Assembly (NCBI GenBank): GCA_023313575.1
Contig: JAJTTP010000011.1
Span: 248,001 to 312,000, forward strand
Length of the DNA stretch: 64,000 nucleotides
Direction: 5' to 3'
Origin: Eutypella sp. D-1
Lineage: Eukaryota > Ascomycota > Sordariomycetes > Xylariales > Diatrypaceae
This document shows positions 43,089 to 55,816 of the stretch, piece by piece (position 1 is the first letter of the stretch; the number at the start of each line of letters is the position of its first letter). The notes beneath the pieces were generated by a model. It made no database searches. It had not been told where the DNA came from and worked only from the letters and a program-made list of their open reading frames with translations. The position numbers and the translations under genes were made by a program.

Positions 43089-44906
43089 ACGGCCCCTGCA
43101 GCCCGGTGCCGCAGGTGGGATTGACGTGCCGTGCCACATATCGCAAAATGAGGCAGATCTTGCCAGGCTGTGCTGGGCTGTGCCGCGCTGTTCTACATCA
43201 GCTACAGCGCATTTAGGCGGGCCAATTTAAGTCCCAATCTCTCTGAAGTCTGCGATATTTACCTTGGCCGGCATGAGCGCCTTCCCTATATAGACATCAC
43301 GTACGGAATCGTCACAATCTAATCCCGAAACCCGTCCGCACTGCACGTAATTTCATTGTTTACCTATATTGGGTAGGTAGGTGACGACCGAACACGTACT
43401 TTCTTACTGTCTGCCAATCTCTGTGCTATGTAAGCTGCGGGATCGGTACTCGGATGATCGGCGAGCTGAGACGCCAGCGGGTCTTCCTAGCTAGGGCTGG
43501 CCTGGGCATTGCTTAACCTGTGAATGGCAAGGAGTTGATCCCCACTGCTATGGAAGTCATGATCTCATCCAAGAAAGGTAGCTTCGTTTCGGTGTCCCAT
43601 TAACCGAGCACGCCTGTTACAACGAGTCGAATACCCGCAAATATATACACAAGCAGATATGTAGACAAAGAGCGCCTACCTATTAGCTATACTATTTCCA
43701 TGGAAGTTGGACAAACAATTGGCTTCGCCCTAGAGATTAAGTTCCGTCCAAGGATCAAACCATCACGAATAAGACCAATCACGAGCGGCGCCAGGTTATG
43801 GAAAGTTTCCCTCACTTAAGCTTAACCGAACCTGATATTTGCCGGGCCCGCCAATGACACGTTGGGTTTCCTGCTCGACTACTCGAGCTACTCGGGGAGC
43901 TGTACCACCTGAGTCGAGAGGAGCATCACAACCATAAGGATACCATCAAATTACCCACCCAGTCAGCTCAGTATTTATAGCTGGCAATTAACGTTGGATC
44001 GCTATGGTCGTCAGGCCTCCCTTCTTGCGGACTTAGCTCTTCTCGGCCCGGCTGCCATCAACCAGGTATCATTGATACGCGGCAGATTTGCGCTGATGGG
44101 TCATTCTGGGTCCGGCAACTGGTTTGACTGGGTCCTCTGGATCCTACCCTTGGCCACCCTCCCTAGTTACCGACTAGTTAGCTGGGAAAACTGAAATCTT
44201 ACACACATACGACCTCACAGCCACCACTAAGGCAAGCGAGGCAAGCTTGGCCGGAGGGATTCTATTCCCCGAGCTTCTCTTTCAAACGGCTGCCTGACGA
44301 TTCATTTCATCAAGATGGCGCGCCTATCCCGCACCGAGATAGCTGGGATCCTTCTTTGTGAAGAACTTTTTTTCTTCCTACGCCCGGGTTGTGTATATTA
44401 CTAGCTGATCGTCTTACTTAATTCCTTACTGTCATGGCTTCGCCTTGTTGTCGTTACCGTTGCTCTACGTTTCGCATTCGTTTCTGGATGGGTAGTGTGT
44501 AAACATCGACATCGTTTCTTGATTGAACTTAGAACCTAACCCCGTCCCCCTCCCCTTCGCTCCATGAAATCAGTATATTATTTGTCTAGTATGCGATTGA
44601 GGCTGAACGACCAGAGCTTCACGATACCTTTCCCCACGAAATCTATATGCGCTTCATGATATTAAGCTTTGCTACACACTGCTACAGTTAATAAAGCTTG
44701 CATTGACCATGTATATCTGAATGATAATTTAGTCGACGACCCTTCCATAGATATTTATACATATATATTTCTACTTCGCCGAGCGTGCTGGGCACGTGGG
44801 TATATATATACGCGACAGTCCTGTTGACCGCGCGAGACGAGCGCCTTGGGCGCACTCCCGACATCGTAGGTAGGCCTCGGAGGCACTCGACCAGTCGGCC
44901 GTCACC
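43089..44906. other. Intergenic region, promoter of the ABC transporter gene
   Basis: 1.8 kb without a recognised gene. TAGGTAGGTAGG-type words lie near 43370-43383. A 66-codon frame at 43994-44194 has no supporting features. TATATATA at 44797-44804 lies about 100 bases before the ABC start and may serve as its TATA box. Confidence 0.5.
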
Positions 44907-47900
44907 ATGGCGTTCCTACGGCAGACCTGGACCCTGACGGGCAAGAACCTCAAGATCGTGGTGTTGCGCCATTCCCTCATGACGGTGATCATGGCCTTCG
45001 TGCTCCCCATCATCCTGGCGGTTTTCTTCAGTTACGCGCGCAATTTCATAGTGAGTAATTTGTATTTTAAACCCTCTTGTCTTTTCTTTTTCTTTTCTTT
45101 TTTTTTCTTTTGGCGCGCGGCAGTTTGCGCCTCGTTTTTCCCTTATCCCCCTTTCTATGTGACTATGTTACCGGCGCGGCACGGACCTTGAACTAAAAAA
45201 TCTCGGTGCCCTAGGTCAACCCTTCGTACTACGGATTCGGAGACCCACGCCCTATCCGATCTCTGGCGGACGGTCTCTCGTTCGCGAGCCGTACCGGACG
45301 GGAGACGGTGGTATTCGTTAATAATGGATTTAACGGCGGAGATATCGACCGCGTCATCGATTCAGTGGCAGATGAAGTTAGCGAGGCCGGCAAGAACGTG
45401 ACGCGGCTGAGTTCGTCCTCCAACCTGGGGTACGTATGTGCGAGCTCGCTCAGGGGCTCGACGTCGTGCTACGGTGCTGTTGTTTTCCACTCCTCACCCA
45501 CAGAGGGAGACGGTCGCATTTGGAACTATACCCTGCGCGCAGATGGAGCGCTCGGCGCTCGGTATGATGCGAGGAAGGACTCCAACGACGCTCAGATATT
45601 CACTCTTCCCCTCCAACGAGCAGTGGACGCTGCGATCGCGAGCTTGCATCCCGACGCAAATGGCCAGTCGCCGTTCCCGACTACGACAGAAGAGTACCCC
45701 TATACGCCGATGACGGAGGAGGAGCGGGAGCAATGGGTCCGGGAGCTGTACCAACAGAACATATCCAACTGGATGGCCGTTGCTTTTTTTCTTGTGGTTA
45801 TCTTTATCTGCTACCAAATGACAGGGCACATGGCCCAGGAGCGCGAGTCCGGCATGTCGCAGTTGCTTGATGCGATGTTGCCAACCAAACACAGATGGCA
45901 GCCTCAGGTGGCTCGGCTCTTGTCCTATCATATAGCCTTCAGCCTCGTGTATCTGCCCGGCTGGGTGATCGGGGCCCTAATCGTGTGGGCTGGAGTGTTC
46001 AAAGACTCGAGTGCTGCTATCTTGATCATCTATTTCGTCTTGGCTGGGCTCGCGCTTGCGTCGCTATCGATCCTGGGCGCGTCGTTCTTCAGGAAGTCTC
46101 AGCTCTCGGGTATCGTCGGTGTCCTTGCTTATCTTCTGCTGGCCATCCTGGCGCAGGTCCTGAACTCGCCCAACACCGCCACCGTCGCGGTTCTAAGCCT
46201 GCTGTTCACCCCTTGTAACTTCACCTGGTACGTCACATGGATCGCTAGATTCCAGAAGACCTCGGACCCAGCCGACCTCACCAAATCCGGACCTGACAGT
46301 CCATGGGAACTTCCCGGCATCGTCATGTGGGTCTTTCTGATCATTCAAATCCTCGTCTACCCTGTCCTTGGCGCCTACTTCGAGAGGACTCTTCACGGCA
46401 GCACGACGAAAGGCCGCGTCATCCTCCAGAACCAGACTGGTGATACGGCACCCCGAGAGGCGGTCAGACTTGAGGAATTCACTAAGACATACTCCCCCGG
46501 CCCCATCCGCCGACTGTTCTCATTCATCTCGGCGCCAAGGGAGCCCGTTGTCGCCGTCGATAAGCTCACCATGACTGCTGCGCGTGGAGAGATTCTCGCT
46601 CTACTCGGCGCTAATGGTAGTGGTAAAAGCACGACACTAGACTCGATCGCCGGTATCACGCGACTAACAAGCGGCAAGATTACCATTGATGGCACGGGAG
46701 GGCTGGGCATCGCACCGCAAAAGAACGTGATGTGGGATGAGCTAACGGTCGAGGAGCATATTCGCATCTTCAATCGACTAAAAGCGCCCGATAACAGGGC
46801 GTCAAAGGAGGAGATCCGCGATCTCGTCAACTCTGTGGACCTAGCCCCGAAGATAAAGGCCCTCTCTAAAACATTATCCGGCGGGCAGAAGCGGAAGTTG
46901 CAGCTCGGAATGATGCTCACAGGCGGCAGCTCCGTTTGTTGCGTCGATGAGGTCTCCTCTGGCATCGACCCTCTGTCCCGGCGCAAAATATGGGATATCC
47001 TCCTGGCCGAGCGTGGTCGGCGGACCATCATCCTGACAACGCACTTCCTCGACGAAGCCGATCTCTTGGCAGACAGCATCGTGATCCTCTCCAAGGGCAC
47101 TCTGCGCGCCTCAGGCTCTTCGGTCGAACTCAAGGACCGACTGGGTGCTGGCTACCGGATCCACGTGTTTAACGCTAGGGATGTCGTTGACCCACCGCAA
47201 GTTGAGGGCGTCAAATGCAAAGTCAACTTCGATGTCATCAGCTACATCGCGCCGTCCTCCGCCCTCGCAGCGCGCGTCGTCCGCGAGCTTGAAGGCGTTG
47301 GCATCCATGACTACAAGTTCTCCGGCCCCACGATCGAGGATGTCTTCTTGCAGGTCGCCGAGGAGGTCAAGGGCCAGGGCGCCGCTGTCACCAGTCAGAA
47401 GAGGGAGGTAGGTGATTCAGAGGAGGACCCCGCCAGCGCGGAAGTGCCCGAGCTCGAGAAGGAGAAAGAGAAGGAGGGCGTTGAACTCTTGTCCGGAGAG
47501 CGGATCGGCTACTTGAAGCAAACCTGGATTCTGCTTCTCAAGCGGGGTACCGTGTTCAAGTCCAACTGGTTTCCTTACGTCATCGCCTTTTTGCTCCCAG
47601 TTGTGGCTGCCGCCTTGACGCAGCTCTACGTCCGGAACCAGCCTGCCGCCGGATGCACACCGACGGACCAGAACTCTGCGACGTCCACCGACGACTTCAC
47701 GGACCTGTACGACGACCTGTTTCTGGTTGCTGGCCCCACGTCGAGGTTGAGTCCAGCCGCCCTTCAGAGGCTATACCTCCCTGCACTTGGCGGGCTGTCT
47801 AGTGTGGGCAACCTGTCATCCCTTGTTTCGAGAGATGACGACAGCGATGATGACGACGGAGACGGCAGCAAAGACCCTGCAACCGCCTTCCTCGATGCTT

Positions 47901-50123
47901 TGCATTATGTCGACTCGTTGGACGACTTCCACCGGTTCGTCCAGCAGAATCGGAAGAATGTCACGCCCGCGGGCTGGTACTACGGGGATGAGAACTCACC
48001 GCCGACCGTCGCCTACCAGGCAGACATTATCGATGTGGTTACCTCGGTTTTCGGCCAGAACGCCCTCAACATCATGCTTGCTAACACGAGCATCGCCACG
48101 ACCTATGCGCCGTTCGACATCCCTTGGGCTCCGTCAACTGGCGATTCTTGTAAGTTCACCCTTTTTAAGCATCAGGGATCCGTAGTTGTGGGTACCTATC
48201 GGACACGAGACAATGCTATTTTTGCCTGTTTTGCTCGGGAGGAAGTAATTGCTAATGCTTGGCCTGTTAGTAAACCTATTTGTCTACTTCGGCCTCGCCA
48301 TGTCCGTCACGCCTGCGTTCTTCGGCCTCTACCCAAACATGGAACGACGACGGAACGTGCGCGGACTGCAGTACTCCAACGGTGTGCGTTCGCTCCCCCT
48401 GTGGATCTCACACATCTCATTCGACTTTGCGATCACAATCGTCAGCATGGCCTTGACAACGATTATCTTCGCCGCCGCGTCTAGCGTTTGGTTCCACGTG
48501 GGCTACCTTTTCCTCATCTTCATGCTGTACGGCCTGGCGAGTATATTGTTCTCGTACGTGGTTTCGTTGTTCTGCAACACGCAGCTGTCGACGTACGCCG
48601 TCAGCGCCGGATGGCAGGCTGTGGGCTTCCTCGTCTACTTCATTGCGTTCTTCGCCGTCAACTTGTACGCGCCAGTAAACACTGTCGAGTCGGCCCTGCT
48701 CATAGTTCACTTCGTAGTAGCGGCTGTATTTCCCATCGGCTCCGTCTTCCGGGCCATGTTTGTGGCGCTGAACATCTTCTCGACCGCCTGCGACGGGTTC
48801 CAGCTGACCTCCAACCCGGGAGGCATCACATACTATGGCGGACCGATTCTGTATCTAATTATCCAGGCCGCCTTCTTGTTTGGTATTCTCCTATTGTACG
48901 ACAGCGGCGCAAACGCTACGCTCTTCAACCGGTTCAGGAAGGCGCCAGCACCAACGGATAGCAGAAACGCCTCAGATGAGGAAGTAGGTGTCGAGCTTGC
49001 GCGAGTGACCAGCGAGGCTCAGGAGACCGACGGCTTGCGTGTCGTGCATCTGACGAAGTCCTTCGGAAAGAACACGGCGGTAGACAACGTAACGTTCGGC
49101 GTGCGACGGGGCGAGGTGTTCGCGCTTCTGGGCCCTAATGGCGCTGGAAAGTCGACAACGATATCACTTATTCGCGGCGATATCCAGCCGAGCCACAATG
49201 GCGGCGACGTACTAGTAGAAGATGTGTCCATCACCCGGCACCGGGCGGCGGCGCGAGCTCACCTAGGCGTCTGCCCGCAGTTCGACGCCATCGACTCGAT
49301 GACAGTTCTCGAGCACCTGCGGTTCTACGCGCGCATTCGTGGTGTGCCTGATGTAGAGCACAATGTACGTTCGGTGTTGCAGGCGGTGGGACTCGAGGCC
49401 TTCTCCACGCGCATGGCACACGCATTGTCAGGCGGTAACAAGCGTAAGCTGTCGCTAGGCATTGCGCTAATGGGCAACCCTTCGGTGGTACTGCTAGACG
49501 AACCCTCGTCGGGGCTCGACGCTGCCGCCAAGCGCGTCATGTGGCGAACCCTAGGTTCCGTGACCCCGGGCCGATCTATTCTGCTCACCACGCACAGCAT
49601 GGAGGAGGCGGACGCCCTGGCTGGACGCGCCGGAATCCTCGCCCGCCGTATGCTTGCGCTTGGCGGCGTTGATGACCTCCGCCACCGCTTTGGCGACGCC
49701 CTGCACATCCATCTCGTGAGCAGCACCGCGCCGCACTCTTCCGACGAAGAAATGGCCGCTCTCCGCGAATGGGTGACCAGGGAGTATCCCGATGCCGACA
49801 TCGAGGCCAAGACCTACCATGGCCAGATGCGTTTCTCGATCCCGGCAAGCGCCGTGACAGGTGGTAATAGCAGCGGCGTCGCGACGGACAGCGAGGGTGA
49901 GGGCGAGAGCGAGAGCGCGGGCACGGCGGTGAATACCAGGAGCGCCATCGGCAGGCTTTTGATTGTTCTTGAGGAAAACAAGCAGAAGTTGGGTATTGAG
50001 CATTATAGTATCACTCCTACTACGCTCGATCAGGTCTTCCTTACCATCGTCGGCCGGCACAACGTCCAAGAGGAAGGGTACAAAGACGAAAAGAAAAAGA
50101 AGTGGTGGAGGAAGGGTTCCTAA
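44907..50123 (+). CDS. Full-length ABCA-type ABC transporter
   Basis: 1643 residues from three exons: 44907..45050, 45215..48149 and 48271..50123. It has the TMD-NBD-TMD-NBD order of subfamily A, which moves lipids across membranes. TMD1 begins with one helix (about residues 20-45), then a large lumenal loop, then several helices. NBD1: Walker A GANGSGKST, signature LSGGQKRKLQ, Walker B end CCVDEVSSGIDP, switch TTHFLDEAD. NBD2: Walker A GPNGAGKST, signature LSGGNKRKLSLG, Walker B end VVLLDEPSSGLD, switch TTHSMEEAD. Both catalytic glutamates are present; NBD1 has Val where NBD2 has Pro. The second lumenal loop holds an Asp-rich run (DDDSDDDDGDG). Intron 1 (164 bp) carries a long T tract. The C-terminus is Lys-rich (DEKKKKWWRKGS). 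Confidence 0.97.
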
Positions 50124-50734
50124 TCCCATTGATCCTCGCATAGTTCTACATTCTGTATTTTCTTTTCTGTCTTTTTCATTTTTTCAAACTTGCTCTCACG
50201 ATATCCAATCTTAGAAGAAGGGAACACCAATCATGGGATCTATTGCATACACGAAGCAAGGTTACGCTTGGGCTGCATAGCTAGAATTTAGATGGGAAAG
50301 CATACATAGATAGCAATATGCATAGCATACATAGGTCAGTACACAACAGACACCACGATATTTAAATCATTGCAGACATCCTAAGCTCTATAGTGATGGA
50401 CTTGAGTAGGATTTATGTACAATATGTATTGAGCCTATATACAACTGTGGGTGTGTATGAGTATGTACAAGGATATGCACACGCCACACATGGATTCATG
50501 GATGCATTTAAGACCATCACTTTTATCATGTCTAGCTCGCAAAGCCTTTGACGTGAGTTCCTGCGCCATCTCTCCGTTTCTTTTGAAGCAAAATATGGGA
50601 GCGAACTCCAAATATATAGATGCATCGGGCTTTATAAAACACTTCCTCTAGACGCAAGACCAAAGCGTGATAAGGGACTTGATGGCAGTAGACAGCGATG
50701 GCCATAAGATATCGAACGGTAAGAAAGCGGTTTC
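50124..50734. other. Convergent intergenic region
   Basis: This lies between the ABC transporter (+) and the secreted protein gene (-). It has several CATACATAG-like repeats at 50300-50335 and no gene. Confidence 0.55.
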
Positions 50735-51412
50735 TTACGTAGCGAGGGACTTCTGGCCAGTGCCGTAGTCAATGTTCCAGACGGGCTGCGAGGTCAGGGG
50801 GTCGGTGAGGCCTAACTGGTGAGGGCAGGTAGGCTGGTTCCCCTGGCTGGGGTCGGGCATCTGGCAGACCTCGTCGTACCCGTAGGTGCACTGAGTGTTG
50901 ACGATGTTGTAGAGGGCGAAGTTCTGGCCGATCCAGGTGTCGGCGCCGCAGGAGGTGACGAAGTTCATGGAGTTGGCAGCCGAGAAGGCGAGCTTGCCCT
51001 GGGGCTCGGTGATGATATCCGCGCACTCGGACGGGTCGACCGTCTCGTAGGTGGCATCGATTCCACCGCCCTGGGTCGGGTTTTCCTCCGCCCCCTGGCC
51101 CGTCACCAGATAGTTCCACGCGTCATACGAGATGTCAAAGGCACCGCCGGATTGGTCGATCTTGAGCAGATTCACCGACCGCCCGTTGGCGGTCACCTTG
51201 ACGCAGAAGTCGTCGCACCCCGGGAACGACGGCCAGTATGCCACCCGGTTCACGTTAATCTTGCACCCCAGCACGCCGACCGAGGACGAATACCGGTCGT
51301 GCGGCGTTACCGAAACGCTACCGCCCTGTCGCCTCGCGAACTGCGAAGGCAAGGTGGCGGCCGAAGCGGCGGCGGCGAGGCCAAGGAGGGTAGTCGTGGT
51401 GCTGAAGAGCAT
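50735..51412 (-). CDS. Small secreted protein with a double-psi beta-barrel-like core
   Basis: 225 residues in one exon. The signal peptide is MLFSTTTTLLGLAAAASA. The mature part has the motif chain VGVLGCKINVNRVAYWPSFPGCDDFC, then VKVTANGRSVNLLKIDQSGGAFDISYDAWNYL. The DQSGGAFDIS segment resembles the Asp-containing RlpA/expansin-like DPBB motif. The C-terminal part has NSMNFVTSCGADTW, TQCTYGYDEVCQM and QPTCPHQLG, so it has many cysteines. This combination is a recurring secreted fungal family without an established activity that I can name. No cellulose-binding module is present. It is probably extracellular or in the cell wall. Confidence 0.9.
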   Translation of the reverse strand: MLFSTTTTLLGLAAAASAATLPSQFARRQGGSVSVTPHDRYSSSVGVLGCKINVNRVAYWPSFPGCDDFCVKVTANGRSVNLLKIDQSGGAFDISYDAWNYLVTGQGAEENPTQGGGIDATYETVDPSECADIITEPQGKLAFSAANSMNFVTSCGADTWIGQNFALYNIVNTQCTYGYDEVCQMPDPSQGNQPTCPHQLGLTDPLTSQPVWNIDYGTGQKSLAT

Positions 51413-53380
51413 CTTAAGTTTATTTCGGAGTATGTAAGGAATGGATATACTCTATAATCGAGATATGAAGGTTTATTGAAGGAGTGTATAGACTGCTTAA
51501 GAGCCTGATAAAGGAATGACTGGTATGGTTAGGTAAGGAACGACTCGGCTGGCGAGGAATGGAGTGAAGATCTTCGGAATTGAAGCAGCACGTTCTCATT
51601 GTTGACGGGCATACTGGCATTTAAATATTCTTTTTTCTTCCCGGCATCCCATGTTCCAGTGATATTAGTGTTTGTTCCAGACCAAAAAGCCTTACCAACA
51701 TGCCATAATACACACGGAGCTAACAGCCTCAGGACGCCGAAAGAAGAGAACTTCTTGCCATTGTTGGCGTGCCCTGTCAGCTCCCAAGCGTTTTTAGAGC
51801 TCTGTTCAGGCTAGTAATCTAGTTATACTCTCCATTTCAGGGGCGGTTTCACCTAAGAGGAAGGTGGTAGGTTTTGCGGAAACAACCATCAAGCGTGCGC
51901 CGCGGGCGGGCATCGTGGATGTCCCCCTAAACAAAAGGTCAGCAGAAGGACAGGCCTATCTAGAACGGAAGTTCGTCATTCACATTGGCCCACTGTACGG
52001 CCGCCATGTCTGATCTAATATGGCGTGCATACTGTTCCCTCACCACGTTTCTTATTCAGACATGCAGCGATTTCGATGGCCTCCACCAGGCGTGATTCAG
52101 GTCTCCAGGTGAAAAAGCCCGCCTCCCCACTCTGCGCTTCGTGTCGCCTGAGCCTGCACTCTTCTTCAGGTAACACCCGTGTACTGCTCATCTAGAGGCT
52201 AGAGTCCAGCCCAGCCCGGCGCAGGTGGGCTGTGAGCCACACAATGCAAGTGACACAGAGAAACAGGGAAAGAATCCGGTAGATTCCAGGTAGTGAGTTT
52301 GGTTAGGGGAGGAAGGGGGCCGAGGTGAAGTTGACGAGATCCGTTTCTGAATCAACTGCATGTAAGGCTGAGGATAAGCGTGCGTTACATTAGGCAGTCC
52401 GGAAACCTGGGATTACTATTATTGACGAACACTTGCTAAAATCTCATAGATGGCGAAGCGGAGATGCAGGGGTCATTTCGTCCTCAGTCATCGACCCTGC
52501 ATAGCTGCAAGGCACCCGTGGACAGCTTCCAGATCCGGGATGATGGACCCTCCCCACAAACTCTCGCTAATGGCTCGGTACAGCACGCCCTTTGTACAAC
52601 TCAGTAACAGCAACTTCGCCATAACATTCCCACAAAGTCAGCCTGTATCGCCAATTCTTTCCATCAATAGCCATTGATGTTTCGCATAAGCCCATGCGCC
52701 AGTGGTCATTTACTTCTACATGTCTTCAATCTCACCGTGAAACTTGGCAGGCAGACGTTAACAATCCAAACACGGAGTTAACCGTGTATGCTGACGCCCG
52801 AAAGATAGCAAGTTCGTTCATTGACCTCCCCTAATAGGAAGCTGGCTTTTTTGGCAAGGTCCTAAAAGAAGAGTAAATCCTGATTAGTTTTTTTTAAGTG
52901 CGTCGGCGGCAGCCGAAAATGGGGAAAAAGAACCCAATGTCCGCATAACCTGGCATGGTCAACATTGCCCACTTTGAACCACGTGCACATGTCTCATTTT
53001 ACACCTGCCTCGTGGGCAGTGGGGACCTGCCTGGTGGATAGGGTGGTAGTGCTGAAGAATAAAATAGATATTGTCATTCTACTTGAAACTGGCGCCAGCC
53101 AGCCGGCCGCTATAGCTGAGGATAGAAGCGCCTAGAACTCCGGTCGCGCCAATAGGGCTTTGGTATGGAGCCCGTACGACCTGGGCTAGACGACGTAGAG
53201 AGACGACGGGGCATGGGAAATCGGAGTTACTTTAGCAGACCGAAGTAATGACGACATTTACATCATAGGCTGACGTTTCTACTTGTCTATGCAACAGCTC
53301 CTCTAAAGCCGACTTGATCGGGTACTTGGTCAGGTGACCGATCCCGAACGCAGTCATCATGCGGGTGCTGAGTAGCTCTC
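51413..53380. other. Intergenic region of 2 kb
   Basis: This holds the promoter of the secreted-protein gene and the 3' region of the potassium channel gene. A 75-codon plus-strand frame at 52450-52677 has no features. Nothing else is recognised. Confidence 0.5.
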
Positions 53381-55816
53381 TTACTGCATGGGGGAGACCT
53401 CGAGGGGTCGCTCCTCGTTGCTGCGCTCCTCCGACTTGACCCTCTCGAAGCCATCTTCCCCTTGCTGTTCCCGCACCACGGATTGTAGTTCCCCCTTGAG
53501 CTTCCGCTGCAGCCTGTCTAAGATCCATTCAGCCTCCTCTCGAGTATCCATGAGAGGGCTCCTATGGCCAACCCAGCTCCACTTAGATGCTGATGATGAC
53601 GAGTCAGCCTTCTCGCCTTCTTGCCGTTCGTCCCCTTCAGCGAGTGGTTGTGGTCTGTATTTCGTACTGGGACCGGGTTGTTCGTGCGTAGCACGATTGC
53701 CATGACGATTCTCGTCCCTTGACTTTCGCATAACCTTCTGGTGCGTCTCGGTGCTGCCCTCGTCCTCGCCTATTAAGCGGAGATACCAGGCCCACTGCGG
53801 GCTGTATGATAAGCACGTACTCAGGGGGCAATGAAAAAGGCACGGAAAAGCGCTACGGCACAAATCATAAAGCGGCCGGGACAGCCTCAACAGTTCCTTT
53901 CCGGGGGTAAACCTACCTCTTTGAAACTATATTTTCGGGGTGGTGAGCTTTTAAGATGTTCTGTCACGCGAGTGATCTCGTCGATCAGGAGCAGATGGAA
54001 TTCAGGACGTGACTTTGGGAGCTCGGTGGGAACGCCCAACGGTGACATCGAGCGCTTGCGCTGCTTCTGACGCGGTTTCTGTTGGACTTTGCCCATAGGA
54101 TCCGTCCCAGATGAGCGCATCTTAGCACCGCCCCTCGTACTGTCCGTGTTGCCCGTAGAAGGCGGCGAATCTTCATCACCTTCCTCACCCTCCCCATCGT
54201 CATCGTCATCTCCTTCGCCTTCCTTCCTAGGTTGGGCGGCACCGAGAAAACCTGGCGGAGATTCTTCGATCTCCTCGTCGTCCTCGAACAAGTGACCTCT
54301 TGATAATTTAGCTAATAATTGTTTGATCTCCTTCGCGATGCTAACGTCGCCTGGCAGTATAGTGATGTTTCCGAGCTTCAATGTCCCATCCCTGATAAGT
54401 TTCACGACGGTGTCACCAGAATTGGAAATGAACACCGTCATGGTGGGGAGGGCCAGGAGGGACCAGAATACAAAGAACGACTTTCCGCCGTTAGACACGG
54501 GGACGTAGTCACCATACCCGATAGTCGTCAAGCCCGTGTACGCAAAGTAGACGCCGTCAAAGTAACCCCATCCTTGGTACGGCGCCTCGCAAGTCTCGAA
54601 TATCTTAGCACCTACCAACCAGAGGACCAACCACGTGCTCGTCGAAATAGCCATGGCGGACCACCGTCGTCGTACGGAAGCTTTGTCCTGGATCTTCCGC
54701 ATGAGTGCGAACTCTGTCTTGCGACGTTCGAATTCCGTCTGCGGGGAATTACTGGGGCCCTCCTTGGAGGAGGGTGCCCCCTCTATATCATCGTTGCGGA
54801 TGGGCTCAAGTATGCCGTCTTCCCCTCTCTGCGTGATGCGTCGAAGCAGCTGCTTACGCTTCTTTTCGAGCATGCGGACATCTAACTTGCGCCTCCCTCG
54901 GTCGAGCATGAGGCTCCGGATAGATCCGATGACTAGACCGAGGCTAGTTATTCCAATTAGGGCATAAGGTATCAGAAGGGCACGCCCGAGAGTCGTCTGC
55001 GGTGATATGTCGCCGTATCCTACGGTGAACAGGGTGGCGTCTGCCCAATAGACCCCGTCGAGGTATTTCCAGTCCTCAATGGTGGAGAAGACAAGGGAGC
55101 CGACGAGGAGGTACACGAGGAAGGCGAGGGTCTGCAGCATCAGCGTGCGCTGGCTCATCGTCAGCTCAAAATCCTTGCCGTAGTGGCCGGCATAGGCGCC
55201 CCAAACAGTAACAGTCATGAGAGACGCGACTATAAAGTAGAGGACCGCAGAGTAGACGGCGTAGTAGAACGCCTGGGACCATATCCACTCATCACCATCT
55301 TCTAAGATCAGTGGGCCGCCTGCGGTTGCCGTGAGAGCGATGAGACAGATAGCGGACAAGTACCAGCCTACGATGGTAACGGGCTGCGCGACGGAGAAGC
55401 GCACACGCTTTGTCATGTTGAGGAGGAGGAAGAGGTTGGCGATGACGGCGACAGCCAGCTGCACAGCGTTGACAACAATAAGCCATGCCGGGTCCTTAAC
55501 GAACTGCGCATTGAATATATTGGAACCGGGCGGTATCGTCTGCCTCCAGCTCTCTACGAGGGAGCATATACTGAACGCCGAGGCAACCGGACCCAGCGTG
55601 CCAGCTATCATCGGAAATGCAGCCGAAGCGATCCACCAGCGCCTGATCACCGGGTTTTAGCTTCACAGACGTTTTTTCAAGATGTATAGACGCTGGTTGG
55701 GGGGTCTCTTACGTGGGATCCAGGTGTTTGTAATCATTACTGATGCCATCATGATGTCGCTCATCGACTGCCTGTGCTTGTTCTTGAACATTTTGGTTCA
55801 AACCAGCGTCGTCCAT
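53381..55816 (-). CDS. TOK1: Outward-rectifier potassium channel, TOK family (two pores, eight membrane helices)
   Basis: 747 residues from three exons: 55713..55816, 53917..55642 and 53381..53794. Exon 1 was found by phase: it ends HLDP plus two bases and joins to TRWWIASAAFP. Two selectivity filters are visible, TVGYGD at residues 241-246 and TIGYGD at 408-413. The first follows a six-helix block; the second lies in a two-helix block, as in yeast Tok1, a plasma-membrane K+ channel. The C-terminal tail has an Asp/Glu run (EGDDDDDGEGEEGDED), a basic RQKQRKR patch, and then EWAWYLRLIGEDEGS across the last intron (acceptor CCCGCAG). It ends with a charged helix rich in EEAEWILDRLQRKL. Introns are 70 and 122 bp. 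It is divergent from the hydrolase-like gene at 56924. Confidence 0.95.
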
